From Paraflavitalea pollutisoli (GTDB lineage Bacteria; Bacteroidota; Bacteroidia; Chitinophagales; Chitinophagaceae): a stretch of 64,000 nucleotides of DNA. The translations under genes and the position numbers were made by a program. This document shows positions 54,031 through 62,353 of the stretch, piece after piece. Under the pieces are notes generated by a model. The model did no database searches. It was not told where the DNA came from and was given only the letters and a program-made list of their open reading frames with translations. Every line of letters begins with the position of its first letter. The first letter of the stretch is position 1. Where the stretch lies: assembly GCF_029360705.1 (NCBI RefSeq), contig NZ_JARKMX010000008.1:1053949-1117948 (forward strand), read 5' to 3'.

Positions 54031-54316
54031 AAGCAAGTTAACGAACATCCGAACCTTGGCGGCTCGGATAGTAAGATACGGTAACGGGCCTATGTGAAAG
54101 TTACACTTTTTTGGATGATGTAGTATTGTTGTAGCTAAAAAGCTTGATTTTATTGACTTACAACAGGCTGATGTAGCGGTGATGTAGTTACAAAACACGC
54201 ACTTGCAGTACCGTATAATAATTTTAGGAAGTGGCAATCACCCGCCGTTCCTGCCCCGTCCGGAGCGATAGTGGTTAACACCAATTGCCTCATCCTTCAA
54301 TCAAAATTGTTTGCTT
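54031..54316. promoter_or_regulatory. Divergent regulator/susC region with three TGATGTAG repeats
   Basis: TGATGTAG occurs three times in the same orientation at 54116-54123, 54169-54176 and 54180-54187. The last two are 11 bp apart, about one helical turn. A susC promoter box TAATTTTA (54219-54226, TAnnTTTG-like) follows 32 bp after the last repeat. ATCCGA (54047-54052) and TCGGAT (54064-54069) form an inverted repeat close to the regulator's start. No gene is seen in this 286-bp stretch. The repeats are candidate binding sites of the LuxR-type regulator. Confidence 0.45.
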
Positions 54317-57300
54317 ATGAAAATGAAAGTTGTACTGCTTTTATGTGCGGTACTATGCCAAGCACTGCTAATGAACCGGGCCTATGCCCAATCGATCCCG
54401 GTTTCAGGAACCATCACCAGCAAGGTTACAGGCGCCCCGGTTCCAGGCGCCACCATCGTCCTCAAAGGAAGTTCTACGGCCACCAGCGCCAATGCGGAAG
54501 GCAAATTCTCCATCACCGTACCCCGGGCCGGTTCCATTCTGGTCATTTCACACACCGGCATGCCCGCCCAGGAAGTAACGGTACGCGATGGCAGCAACCT
54601 CTCCATCCAACTGGAAGAAAGGGCCAATAGCATGGACGAGGTCGTGGTAGTGGGGTATAGCCAGACCCAACGCCGCGGCGCCGTCACCAACGCTATTTCA
54701 AGTGTTAAGGCCGGCGACCTTGACAATATGCCCGTTCAGCGCATCGAGCAATCGCTCCAGGGCCGGGTATCGGGCGTCAGCATCACCAGCAGCTCGGGTC
54801 AGCCCGGTGCCGCCTCTACCGTTCGCATCCGCGGGGCTTCCAGCACCGGATTCAGCGATCCCTTATATATAGTAGACGGTATCCCCATCGGGGGTGGACT
54901 GGAATACCTCAACCAAAACGATATCGAATCGATCGATGTCCTGAAGGATGCTGCGGCAGCCGCCATTTATGGTACCCGTGCCGCCAACGGCGTTATCCTG
55001 GTAACCACCAAACGTGGTAAGTCGGGCAAAATAGCCGTCAACTACAACGGTTACTATGGCACCCAGAAAGCCTGGAGAAGGCTGAAACTACTCGATGCCA
55101 CCCAATATGCCCACCTGCTCAATGAAGCCGTTATCGCCAACGGACAGGAAGCCCGTTTTGCCAATCCCGAATCTTTTGGCAAGGGTACCGACTGGCAAGA
55201 CCAGGTGTTCTCCGATGGCTCCCCCATCCAGAACCATGACCTCAGCCTTTCGGGCGGTTCCGAACGCTCTACCTACTACTCCTCTTTCAGTTTCCTCGAC
55301 CAGAAAGGGATTGTGGCGCCCGACAACTCCAAGTTCAAACGTTTCACGGTACGTTTCAATTCATCGCACAAGATCACCAGCAATATCACCTTCGGCACCA
55401 ATATCGGCTACACCCGTATTTCGTCGGTAGGCGTAGGTACCAATGGCGAGTGGGGCACCCCGCTCAACCGCGCCATCAACCTCGACCCCATCACGCCGCT
55501 GATCGAAACCAACCCGGCACTCGTGAACGCCCCTCCCTACAGTAATCAGCCTGTAGTGCGTGATGCCAACGGTAACCCATATGGCATTTCCAACCTGGTC
55601 ACTTCGGAAATACTGAACCCCGTCGCAGCCCTGAAAGTGGCCCAGGGTAGCAGTTGGTCGGACAAAGTCGTTGCCAACGCCTTTGTAGAAGTAGAACCGA
55701 TCAAAGGCCTTAAACTGCGCAGCACCATTGCCACGGACCTCGCCTTCTGGGGCGACGAAAGCTTTTCGCCCGTTCATTACCTCAATACCACCAACCAGGT
55801 GACCCTGAATGGCTATACCCGCAACTCCAACCGCGGCGTGGTATGGATCTGGGAAAACCAACTTTCGTACCAACGCGCCTTTGGCAAACACAGCATTACC
55901 GCCCTCGCTGGTACCACGGGACAAAAGAATGACGGCAAAACCCAGGGAGGCACCCTGCGTGGACTGCCTGTGAACGATATCAAGGATGCCTCCCTGCAAT
56001 TTCCCGTTGCGCAAACCAATCAATACTTCTGGGGAGGCGAATACGAAGAGGCTTTGTCGTCGATTTTTGGGCGTGCGATTTACAGTTACGACGACAAATA
56101 CCTGCTCACGGGTATTATCCGCCGGGATGGTTCTTCCACCTTCGGCCCCAACAATAAGTATGGCGTATTCCCGTCTGTGTCTGCAGGCTGGGTCGCTTCG
56201 CGCGAGGACTTCTTCCCGGTCAATGATGTAGTCAGCTTCTTAAAATTGCGCGCCTCTTATGGGGTGGTGGGTAATGACCGCATCGGCCGTTTCCGCTACC
56301 TCGCCACCGTTGGCGGCGGCAGAAATTTCACCACCGGACTGTCGCCTGTACTCGTGAACGGTGTGAGCCCCAATGCACTCTCGAACCCGGACCTGAAATG
56401 GGAAGAGACTTCGCAATTGAACTTGGGCCTGGATGCAGTACTGTTCAACAACTTCACCCTGACATTCGAGGTCTTCAATAAGAAGACCAGTGGTATGCTG
56501 CTCGATATCGTCGTGCCGGGTTATGTCGGCAATACCGGCCCTGTAGGCAATATAGCAGACATGGAGAACCGCGGGGTTGAACTTGAACTGGGCTACCGCA
56601 ACCGCATTGGAGAAGTCGACTTCAAGATCAATGGTAATATCTCTTACCTGAAGAATGAGGTCACCTACCTGGGCGCCGACAAGACCTTCCTCAATGGTCA
56701 GCGTTTCGGCCCACAGGGTGTAGAGATCACCCGTGCGGCCGTAGGCTATGCGGTCTGGTCATTCTATGGTTTCAAGACCAATGGACTGTTTCAAACACCG
56801 GAAGACGTAGCGGCCTATAAAAACAAAGATGGTGCGCTGTTGCAACCCGCTGCCAGCGCCGGCGATATCCGCTTTGTAGATTATAACCAGGATGGCAAGA
56901 TCGATAACGATGACCGCACCATCATCGGCAATCCTACACCGGATGTGAGCTTTGGTTTTACCGCAGAAGCATCGTGGAAAGGATTTGACGTCCTCGTATT
57001 TGGACAGGGAGTAGCAGGCAACCAGGTATTCCAGGCCTTGCGTCGTTTCGACCTGCCTACTGCCAACTGGACCACAGAAGCGTTGAGCCGCTGGACAGGC
57101 CCGGGCACTTCCAATAAGTTCCCACGCCTGGTCTACAACGATCCCAACCAGAACTTCAGCCGCAGTTCCGACTTCTATTTACAGAAAGGGGATTATTTCC
57201 GCATCAAGGTATTGCAGATCGGTTATACACTACCCGGCAGCCTGGCACAAAAAGCAGGTCTGAACAAAGTACGGGTATACCTGACCGGCAACAACCTGTT

Positions 57301-57418
57301 CACCTTTACCAAATACAATGGCTTTGATCCGGAGATCGGCGGCGACAGCTTTGGCATCGACCGCGGTATCTATCCACAAGCACGTGCTTTGATGGTCGGC
57401 CTTAACCTTGGTTTTTAA
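54317..57418 (+). CDS. susC: SusC/RagA-family TonB-dependent outer-membrane transporter
   Basis: The ATG at 54317 gives 1033 residues. The signal peptide ends at A-Y-A-Q (near 24), followed by a carboxypeptidase-like regulatory domain (about 27-105, V-S-G-T-I-T-S-K-V-T-G). Next come the TonB box region (M-D-E-V-V-V-V-G-Y) and the plug (V-R-I-R-G-A-S-S, Y-I-V-D-G-I-P, I-Y-G-T-R-A-A-N-G-V-I-L-V-T-T-K-R-G). A 22-strand barrel ends with the usual terminal Phe. It imports oligosaccharides with the SusD lipoprotein encoded 21 bp downstream. The locus has a GH16 enzyme, so beta-1,3- or mixed-link glucan fragments are the probable cargo. Confidence 0.95.
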   Translation: MKMKVVLLLCAVLCQALLMNRAYAQSIPVSGTITSKVTGAPVPGATIVLKGSSTATSANAEGKFSITVPRAGSILVISHTGMPAQEVTVRDGSNLSIQLEERANSMDEVVVVGYSQTQRRGAVTNAISSVKAGDLDNMPVQRIEQSLQGRVSGVSITSSSGQPGAASTVRIRGASSTGFSDPLYIVDGIPIGGGLEYLNQNDIESIDVLKDAAAAAIYGTRAANGVILVTTKRGKSGKIAVNYNGYYGTQKAWRRLKLLDATQYAHLLNEAVIANGQEARFANPESFGKGTDWQDQVFSDGSPIQNHDLSLSGGSERSTYYSSFSFLDQKGIVAPDNSKFKRFTVRFNSSHKITSNITFGTNIGYTRISSVGVGTNGEWGTPLNRAINLDPITPLIETNPALVNAPPYSNQPVVRDANGNPYGISNLVTSEILNPVAALKVAQGSSWSDKVVANAFVEVEPIKGLKLRSTIATDLAFWGDESFSPVHYLNTTNQVTLNGYTRNSNRGVVWIWENQLSYQRAFGKHSITALAGTTGQKNDGKTQGGTLRGLPVNDIKDASLQFPVAQTNQYFWGGEYEEALSSIFGRAIYSYDDKYLLTGIIRRDGSSTFGPNNKYGVFPSVSAGWVASREDFFPVNDVVSFLKLRASYGVVGNDRIGRFRYLATVGGGRNFTTGLSPVLVNGVSPNALSNPDLKWEETSQLNLGLDAVLFNNFTLTFEVFNKKTSGMLLDIVVPGYVGNTGPVGNIADMENRGVELELGYRNRIGEVDFKINGNISYLKNEVTYLGADKTFLNGQRFGPQGVEITRAAVGYAVWSFYGFKTNGLFQTPEDVAAYKNKDGALLQPAASAGDIRFVDYNQDGKIDNDDRTIIGNPTPDVSFGFTAEASWKGFDVLVFGQGVAGNQVFQALRRFDLPTANWTTEALSRWTGPGTSNKFPRLVYNDPNQNFSRSSDFYLQKGDYFRIKVLQIGYTLPGSLAQKAGLNKVRVYLTGNNLFTFTKYNGFDPEIGGDSFGIDRGIYPQARALMVGLNLGF

Positions 57419-57439
57419 TCCTCTTAAACTATTCAAATC

Positions 57440-58942
57440 ATGAAACGACATTCTTTATCCATACAATGGTTGCCCGTATTGCTCGGAGGGCTGCTTACCA
57501 CCACCTCCTGCAGCAAAAGCTTTTTGGAACTGGAGCCACGCGGCACCGAACTGGAAGACAATTTTTATAAGAACCAGGACCAGGTATTTCAGGGACTGAT
57601 TGCTGTATACGATGTGATGCAATGGGGCAACTCGGGTGGCTATACCATGAAGATGCCTTTGTTATCGGCAGCCTCCGACGATGCGTATGCCGGTGGCAGT
57701 GATGCCAGTGATCAGCCCAGCTGGGTAGCCTACGATGATTTTACGCTCGATCCTTTCCGTGGTCCGCAACTGGGGCTTTGGCAGAAAGCCTATACGGGCG
57801 TATACCGCGCCAATCTTCTGCTGGAGAAGATCGAGAAAGTACAAAGCCTGTCTCCCGCCTTCAAAGCACGTACGATCGCAGAAGCTAAAACGCTGCGTGC
57901 TTATTTCTACTTCGACCTGGTGCGTTTCTTCGGCCGTGTACCGCTGATACTGGGCGCCATCCCTACTTCCGAATTGTATAGTCAAAAGCAGGTTGAAGCG
58001 CCCGCCGTCTATGCACAGATCGAGAAAGACCTGAAGGAAGCACGTCCCGACCTGCCCCTCACCCTACCGGCAGCTGAATATGGCCGTTTCCCGAGAGGGG
58101 TTGCCACGGCTATACTTGGCAAGGTTATTCTCTACCAAAATGCGCAAAACAGGATGGCCGAAGCAGCAGCGTTGCTGAAGGAAGTCAACACCTCACCTGC
58201 CTATCACCTCCTGGCCAATTATGGCGATATCTTCCGCCCCGATAATAAGTTCCATGCAGAGTCGATACTCGAGATCCCCCACTCCAACCTGGCTGCCTGG
58301 GGCGACTGGAACTGGATCAATGGTGGTGAAGGCAATGTAGCCCCTCAGTTCGTCGGCGCCGCCGACTACAATGGCCCTACCTTCTCAGGAGGTTGGGGAT
58401 TTGCCCCGATTACCGAGTCCCTGGTGGACGCCCTGAAGAATGATCCGCGTTTTGTACATACCATAATCGATGGAAAGGCCATGCAGGCGCAAGGCGCGAA
58501 ATACAATGCGCGCTACCAGAATACCGACTACTTCATCCGTAAATATGCTCCGGTGACTGCTTACCGCAGCAGCGTCGGTACCGCCGAGATCAACTGGCCG
58601 GTCAATGAGATCGAGATCCGCCTGGCGGACACCTACCTGCTGGAAGCAGAAGCACTCGTACGTGGAGGTGCCGATGCCAACCGGGCACAGTACCTGCTCG
58701 ATACCGTGCGCCATCGTGTGGGACTTGCCACCGTACCCGCTACCCTCGACAACATCTACAAAGAACGCCGGCTCGAACTGGCCACCGAAGGACATCGTTT
58801 CTTCGACCTGGTACGGAGCGGTAAAGCGGTGGAAGTACTGGGCCCCCGTGGTTTCAAAGCCAATAAAAACGAGGTGCTGCCGATCCCCCAGCAAGAGATC
58901 GATGTAACGAACAAAGTGCTTGAACAAAACAAGGGCTATTAA
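57440..58942 (+). CDS. susD: SusD/RagB-family nutrient-binding lipoprotein
   Basis: This 500-residue lipoprotein has lipobox T-T-S-C (near 22-25) followed by S-K-S-F-L-E-L-E-P-R-G, the standard SusD start. TPR-like helices follow (R-A-N-L-L-L-E-K, then A-E-A-K-T-L-R-A-Y-F-Y-F-D-L-V-R-F-F-G). The C-terminal R-R-L-E-L-A-T-E-G-H-R-F-F-D-L-V-R motif is present. It sits on the SusC lid and captures the oligosaccharide. It is 21 bp after susC and 18 bp before the PKD lipoprotein gene. Confidence 0.95.
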   Translation: MKRHSLSIQWLPVLLGGLLTTTSCSKSFLELEPRGTELEDNFYKNQDQVFQGLIAVYDVMQWGNSGGYTMKMPLLSAASDDAYAGGSDASDQPSWVAYDDFTLDPFRGPQLGLWQKAYTGVYRANLLLEKIEKVQSLSPAFKARTIAEAKTLRAYFYFDLVRFFGRVPLILGAIPTSELYSQKQVEAPAVYAQIEKDLKEARPDLPLTLPAAEYGRFPRGVATAILGKVILYQNAQNRMAEAAALLKEVNTSPAYHLLANYGDIFRPDNKFHAESILEIPHSNLAAWGDWNWINGGEGNVAPQFVGAADYNGPTFSGGWGFAPITESLVDALKNDPRFVHTIIDGKAMQAQGAKYNARYQNTDYFIRKYAPVTAYRSSVGTAEINWPVNEIEIRLADTYLLEAEALVRGGADANRAQYLLDTVRHRVGLATVPATLDNIYKERRLELATEGHRFFDLVRSGKAVEVLGPRGFKANKNEVLPIPQQEIDVTNKVLEQNKGY

Positions 58943-58960
58943 TCCTTTAAACTATCAACT

Positions 58961-59854
58961 ATGCAACAGCGGTTCAATCCCTATAAGTTTTCCTGGTTAC
59001 TCCTGCTGGCTACGCCTACCCTTTTTCCGGGTTGTAGCCCCAAAAGCAGTTATGGCGATATCGGCACCAAACCCAAGGCTGCCTTTACAGTAACCCCCAT
59101 CAGTGGCCAGGTCAATAAATACCTGCTGACCAGTTCAACCGATGACGCCTTCTATTTCCGTTGGAATATCGGTGATGGGGGCGGCGCGCGCGTGGGCAAA
59201 AAGATCGACACGGCTTACTACCCCGACAAGGGCGACTATACCATTAAGTTACTCGTGATGAGCGATGGCGGCATCGACTCGGCCAACATCAAAGTATCGG
59301 TGGCAGCCGATGATCCCAATGGCTGTTCGGGCCGTAAAGCCTTGTTGACGGGTTGCTCGTCCAAGACCTGGGTACTCGACCAACCCGGTGGTGGTGCTTT
59401 ATGGGTAGGTGATCCCGGCGGTGGCCAGTGGTGGGCCAGCGGAGAAGGTGATGTGGCAGGACGCCCCTGCGCCTTTAATGATGAATATACCTTCAAAAAA
59501 GACGGTAGCTTTATACGCGATGTAAAAGGCGATGTACGGGTAGATGACGAGGGTGGCAATCCCTGGCCTACCGATATTGCCTTGCCGGTTGGTTGCGCTA
59601 CGATGGCACAGATACCTGCCAAATACCAGGCATGGGGCAATGGAAATTTCACGTTTAAAGTAATTGCCAACAACAAACTGCAGGTGATCGGCAATGGCGC
59701 TTATATGGCCCTGTACAAAGCCGGGGAAGCGGGCACCTCTGGCGTACCGGAAAGCGTAATCACCTATGATATTCTGGAAATGACCGCTACCAAAATGGTG
59801 CTCAACAAAAAATATGACTGGGGCCAGTGGAAGTTCACCTTCAAGGCCAAGTAA
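58961..59854 (+). CDS. PKD-domain surface lipoprotein of the glucan locus
   Basis: This 297-residue protein has lipobox F-P-G-C near 22-25. A PKD-like domain (about 36-115) includes F-Y-F-R-W-N-I-G-D-G and Y-P-D-K-G-D-Y-T-I-K-L, and a second beta region from about 125 includes C-S-S-K-T-W-V-L-D-Q-P. The position directly after susD is that of SusE/SusF-like surface glycan-binding proteins, which this protein may replace. Binding to beta-glucan is inference; the sequence shows no known carbohydrate-binding module by eye. A terminator-like hairpin follows before the GH16 gene. Confidence 0.82.
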   Translation: MQQRFNPYKFSWLLLLATPTLFPGCSPKSSYGDIGTKPKAAFTVTPISGQVNKYLLTSSTDDAFYFRWNIGDGGGARVGKKIDTAYYPDKGDYTIKLLVMSDGGIDSANIKVSVAADDPNGCSGRKALLTGCSSKTWVLDQPGGGALWVGDPGGGQWWASGEGDVAGRPCAFNDEYTFKKDGSFIRDVKGDVRVDDEGGNPWPTDIALPVGCATMAQIPAKYQAWGNGNFTFKVIANNKLQVIGNGAYMALYKAGEAGTSGVPESVITYDILEMTATKMVLNKKYDWGQWKFTFKAK

Positions 59855-59883
59855 GTTTTGCGTCACAGTTAATAACAGCAGCC

Positions 59884-59925
59884 ACCGCCCTTCCGGGTCT
59901 TCGTGACCGCAGGAAGGGCGGTTTT
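59884..59925 (+). terminator. Terminator-like hairpin inside the glucan locus
   Basis: ACCGCCCTTCC (59884-59894) pairs perfectly with GGAAGGGCGGT (59912-59922), loop 17 nt, followed by T4. It lies between the PKD lipoprotein gene and the GH16 gene and may lower transcription of the latter unless that gene has its own promoter. Confidence 0.75.
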
Positions 59926-59977
59926 CAACCAGCCGCTACCCTCATGTTGATCTTATACCCGAATTGAATATTTTATT

Positions 59978-61219
59978 ATGCAAACAAGAACGGTTCATCC
60001 CATGCTAATAACGATTGCGACTTGTTTATTGTCGCTCGGGCTGTCTTCTGCCGGCTGCAGTAAAAGCAGCGGAGGGGGCGGCAACGGCGGCGATATTCCT
60101 GTGGTACCCGCTATTTCCATCAACGACGTTACACTCTTTGAAGGCAATAGCAGCAACACCGAATTTGAATTTGCCATCACCCTCGATAAAAAGACGACGA
60201 AAGAGGTGTCCCTGCAATATAGCATCACGGCAGGCAAAGCGGTAGCCGGGCAGGATTATATCGTACCCACCAACACCAGCATTACCATCCCTGCGGGGGC
60301 CACCAGCGCCAAACTGATCGTACTTGTGGTAGGCGATGATATCAAGGAAGGAGACGACGACTTCACCGTTCAGTTGCAAAGCCCGGTAAACGGCACCCTG
60401 CTAAAAACATCCGGCGGCGGTACCATCCGTAACGACGATACTAAAATAGGCTATAACAACACCGGGTACGATGCCCCGACTTCTTACCCGGGTTATGTTT
60501 TGAAATGGGCCGACGAGTTCAATGCCACGTCACTCAACACCACCATTTGGAGTCACCAGAATGGTGATGGTTGTCCCAACGTCTGCGGCTGGGGCAACAA
60601 TGAACTGGAATACTATACCGATCGCCCCGAGAACCTGTTTTTCCAGAATGGTAAGCTGATCATCGAAGCGCGTCCGGAAGCTTTCCAGGGTAAAAACTAT
60701 ACCTCCTCCAAGATCATCACGCAGGGCAAACAGCCGATCAAGTTTGGCCGTATCGATATCCGCGCGGTATTACCCCGCGGCAAAGGCATTTGGCCGGCCT
60801 TCTGGCTGATGCCGGAGAAAAGTGTATTCGGCGGATGGCCCAAAAGTGGCGAGATCGACCTGATGGAAGTGGTGGGTCACGAACCTGCCAAAACCCATGG
60901 CACCTTGCATTTTGGTCCAGGCCCGGGCAGTACACAGATCACCCGCAGCTGGTCGCTCCCATCCAAAACCTTCAATGATGAGTTTCATGTATTCTCGCTG
61001 GAGTGGAAGCAGGACCAGATCCAATGGCTGGTAGATGGCCAGGTATTCTCCACGGTCAACAAGGCCGATCTGGGGGCCAACAACTACCCTTTCAATGAAG
61101 AATTCTTCGTGATCTTCAACCTGGCGGTGGGTGGTAACTGGCCGGGTAGTCCGGAGCCCAATACCTATTTTCCGGCCTGGCTGATCGTAGACTATATCAG
61201 GGTGTACCAACAGCCCTAA
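59978..61219 (+). CDS. GH16 beta-glucanase lipoprotein with Calx-beta domain
   Basis: This 413-residue enzyme has lipobox S-A-G-C (near 25-28), a Gly-rich linker, a Calx-beta domain (about 45-155, with D-V-T-L-F-E-G-N-S and D-D-I-K-E-G-D-D-D-F-T-V) and a GH16 catalytic domain (about 165-413). The catalytic motif G-E-I-D-L-M-E-V-V-G gives the nucleophile Glu292, Asp294 and acid/base Glu297. Other GH16 signs are W-S-H-Q-N and the terminal Y-I-R-V-Y-Q. The family hydrolyses beta-1,3- and beta-1,3-1,4-glucans such as laminarin and lichenin. Lipid anchoring plus the SusCD pair points to surface digestion and import. The exact linkage is not fixed by the motif. Confidence 0.92.
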   Translation: MQTRTVHPMLITIATCLLSLGLSSAGCSKSSGGGGNGGDIPVVPAISINDVTLFEGNSSNTEFEFAITLDKKTTKEVSLQYSITAGKAVAGQDYIVPTNTSITIPAGATSAKLIVLVVGDDIKEGDDDFTVQLQSPVNGTLLKTSGGGTIRNDDTKIGYNNTGYDAPTSYPGYVLKWADEFNATSLNTTIWSHQNGDGCPNVCGWGNNELEYYTDRPENLFFQNGKLIIEARPEAFQGKNYTSSKIITQGKQPIKFGRIDIRAVLPRGKGIWPAFWLMPEKSVFGGWPKSGEIDLMEVVGHEPAKTHGTLHFGPGPGSTQITRSWSLPSKTFNDEFHVFSLEWKQDQIQWLVDGQVFSTVNKADLGANNYPFNEEFFVIFNLAVGGNWPGSPEPNTYFPAWLIVDYIRVYQQP

Positions 61220-61242
61220 ACATATTGGTTTTCAGTGGATCG

Positions 61243-61285
61243 TGCCGGCTTTCTGTGTTTACGGGAGCCGGCATTTTTCTTTTTT
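61243..61285 (+). terminator. Terminator of the glucan locus
   Basis: TGCCGGCT (61243-61250) and AGCCGGCA (61266-61273) make an 8-bp stem with a 15-nt loop, followed by T5-C-T6 (61274-61285). Confidence 0.88.
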
Positions 61286-61286
61286 G

Positions 61287-61294
61287 TAACTTTG
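61287..61294 (+). promoter_or_regulatory. dusB promoter -7 element
   Basis: TAACTTTG matches TAnnTTTG and begins 2 bp after the T-tract of the preceding terminator. The proposed TTG start at 61316 is 22 bp downstream. A -33 element is not clear; TTTA occurs at 61258-61261, within the terminator loop. Confidence 0.5.
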
Positions 61295-61315
61295 CGGCTT
61301 TTATACCAGTACGTT

Positions 61316-62353
61316 TTGGTCAATATAGCACATATCCAACTACCCGATTTCCCGCTCTTGCTGGCGCCCATGGAAGACGTGAGCGATCCGCCTTTCCGGG
61401 TGGTGTGTAAAGACAATGGCGCCGATCTGCTCTACACCGAATTCATCTCCAGCGAAGGATTGATCCGCGACGCCATCAAAGCCAAACGTAAGCTGGATAT
61501 TTTCGATGAAGAACGTCCGGTAGGAATACAAATATTTGGCGGCGATGAAGAACGCATGGCCATGGCCGCCCGCATCGTCGACGTGACCAAACCCGACCTG
61601 CTCGACATCAATTTCGGCTGTCCCATCAAAGGCATTGTAGCGCGGGGCGCTGGTGCCGGGGTGTTGAAAGATGTAGACCTGATGGTGCGACTGACCCAAG
61701 CCTGTGTGAAAAGTACCAGCCTTCCCGTAACGGTAAAGACCCGGCTGGGTTGGGATGATGATACGAAGAATATTGAAGAAGTAGCTGAACGCCTGCAGGA
61801 TGCCGGCATCAAAGCACTCGCCATACACGGCCGCACCCGTTGCCAGTTGTACAAGGGCGAAGCCGACTGGACACTCATCGCGAAAGTGAAGAACAATCCC
61901 CGCATCAAGATCCCCATCTTTGGCAACGGCGATATCAATACACCACAAAAAGCACTGGAGTACAAGAACCGCTATGGCGTAGACGGTATCATGGTAGGCC
62001 GTGCCGCCATCGGTTATCCCTGGATCTTCCGCGAGATCCGGCATTACCTCAATACAGGCGAAATGCTACCCGCCCCCACCCTCGAAGAGCGTGTGGCCGT
62101 AAGCCGAAAACAACTCCTCAAATCTGTAGCCTGGAAAGGTCCGGTAGCAGGTATCTATGCCATGCGCCGCCAGTATCTTTATTATTTCAAGGGACTACCC
62201 GGATTCAGTGAAGTAAAACAACGTTTGGTCACTGCACCCGATATCGCTACCGCCGATACGGTGTTGGTGGACATGCTGACACGTTATGCGGGTTACCAGT
62301 TTGAACAAGCCCCCATCGTATTGAAGAATTACCACGAAACCTGCTCTTTATAA
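61316..62353 (+). CDS. dusB: tRNA-dihydrouridine synthase B
   Basis: This FMN enzyme reduces specific uridines in the tRNA D-loop. The protein begins L-P-D-F-P-L-L-L-A-P-M-E-D-V-S-D-P-P-F, the family start. It contains D-I-N-F-G-C-P with the catalytic Cys, V-K-T-R-L-G-W, H-G-R-T-R-C-Q-L-Y, and G-N-G-D-I with G-R-A-A-I-G further on. The likely start is TTG 61316, giving 345 residues, because no ATG lies before the conserved region. An upstream in-frame ATG at 61235 would add 27 atypical residues within the terminator. It overlaps the convergent GH127 gene by 6 bp. Confidence 0.92.
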   Translation: MVNIAHIQLPDFPLLLAPMEDVSDPPFRVVCKDNGADLLYTEFISSEGLIRDAIKAKRKLDIFDEERPVGIQIFGGDEERMAMAARIVDVTKPDLLDINFGCPIKGIVARGAGAGVLKDVDLMVRLTQACVKSTSLPVTVKTRLGWDDDTKNIEEVAERLQDAGIKALAIHGRTRCQLYKGEADWTLIAKVKNNPRIKIPIFGNGDINTPQKALEYKNRYGVDGIMVGRAAIGYPWIFREIRHYLNTGEMLPAPTLEERVAVSRKQLLKSVAWKGPVAGIYAMRRQYLYYFKGLPGFSEVKQRLVTAPDIATADTVLVDMLTRYAGYQFEQAPIVLKNYHETCSL

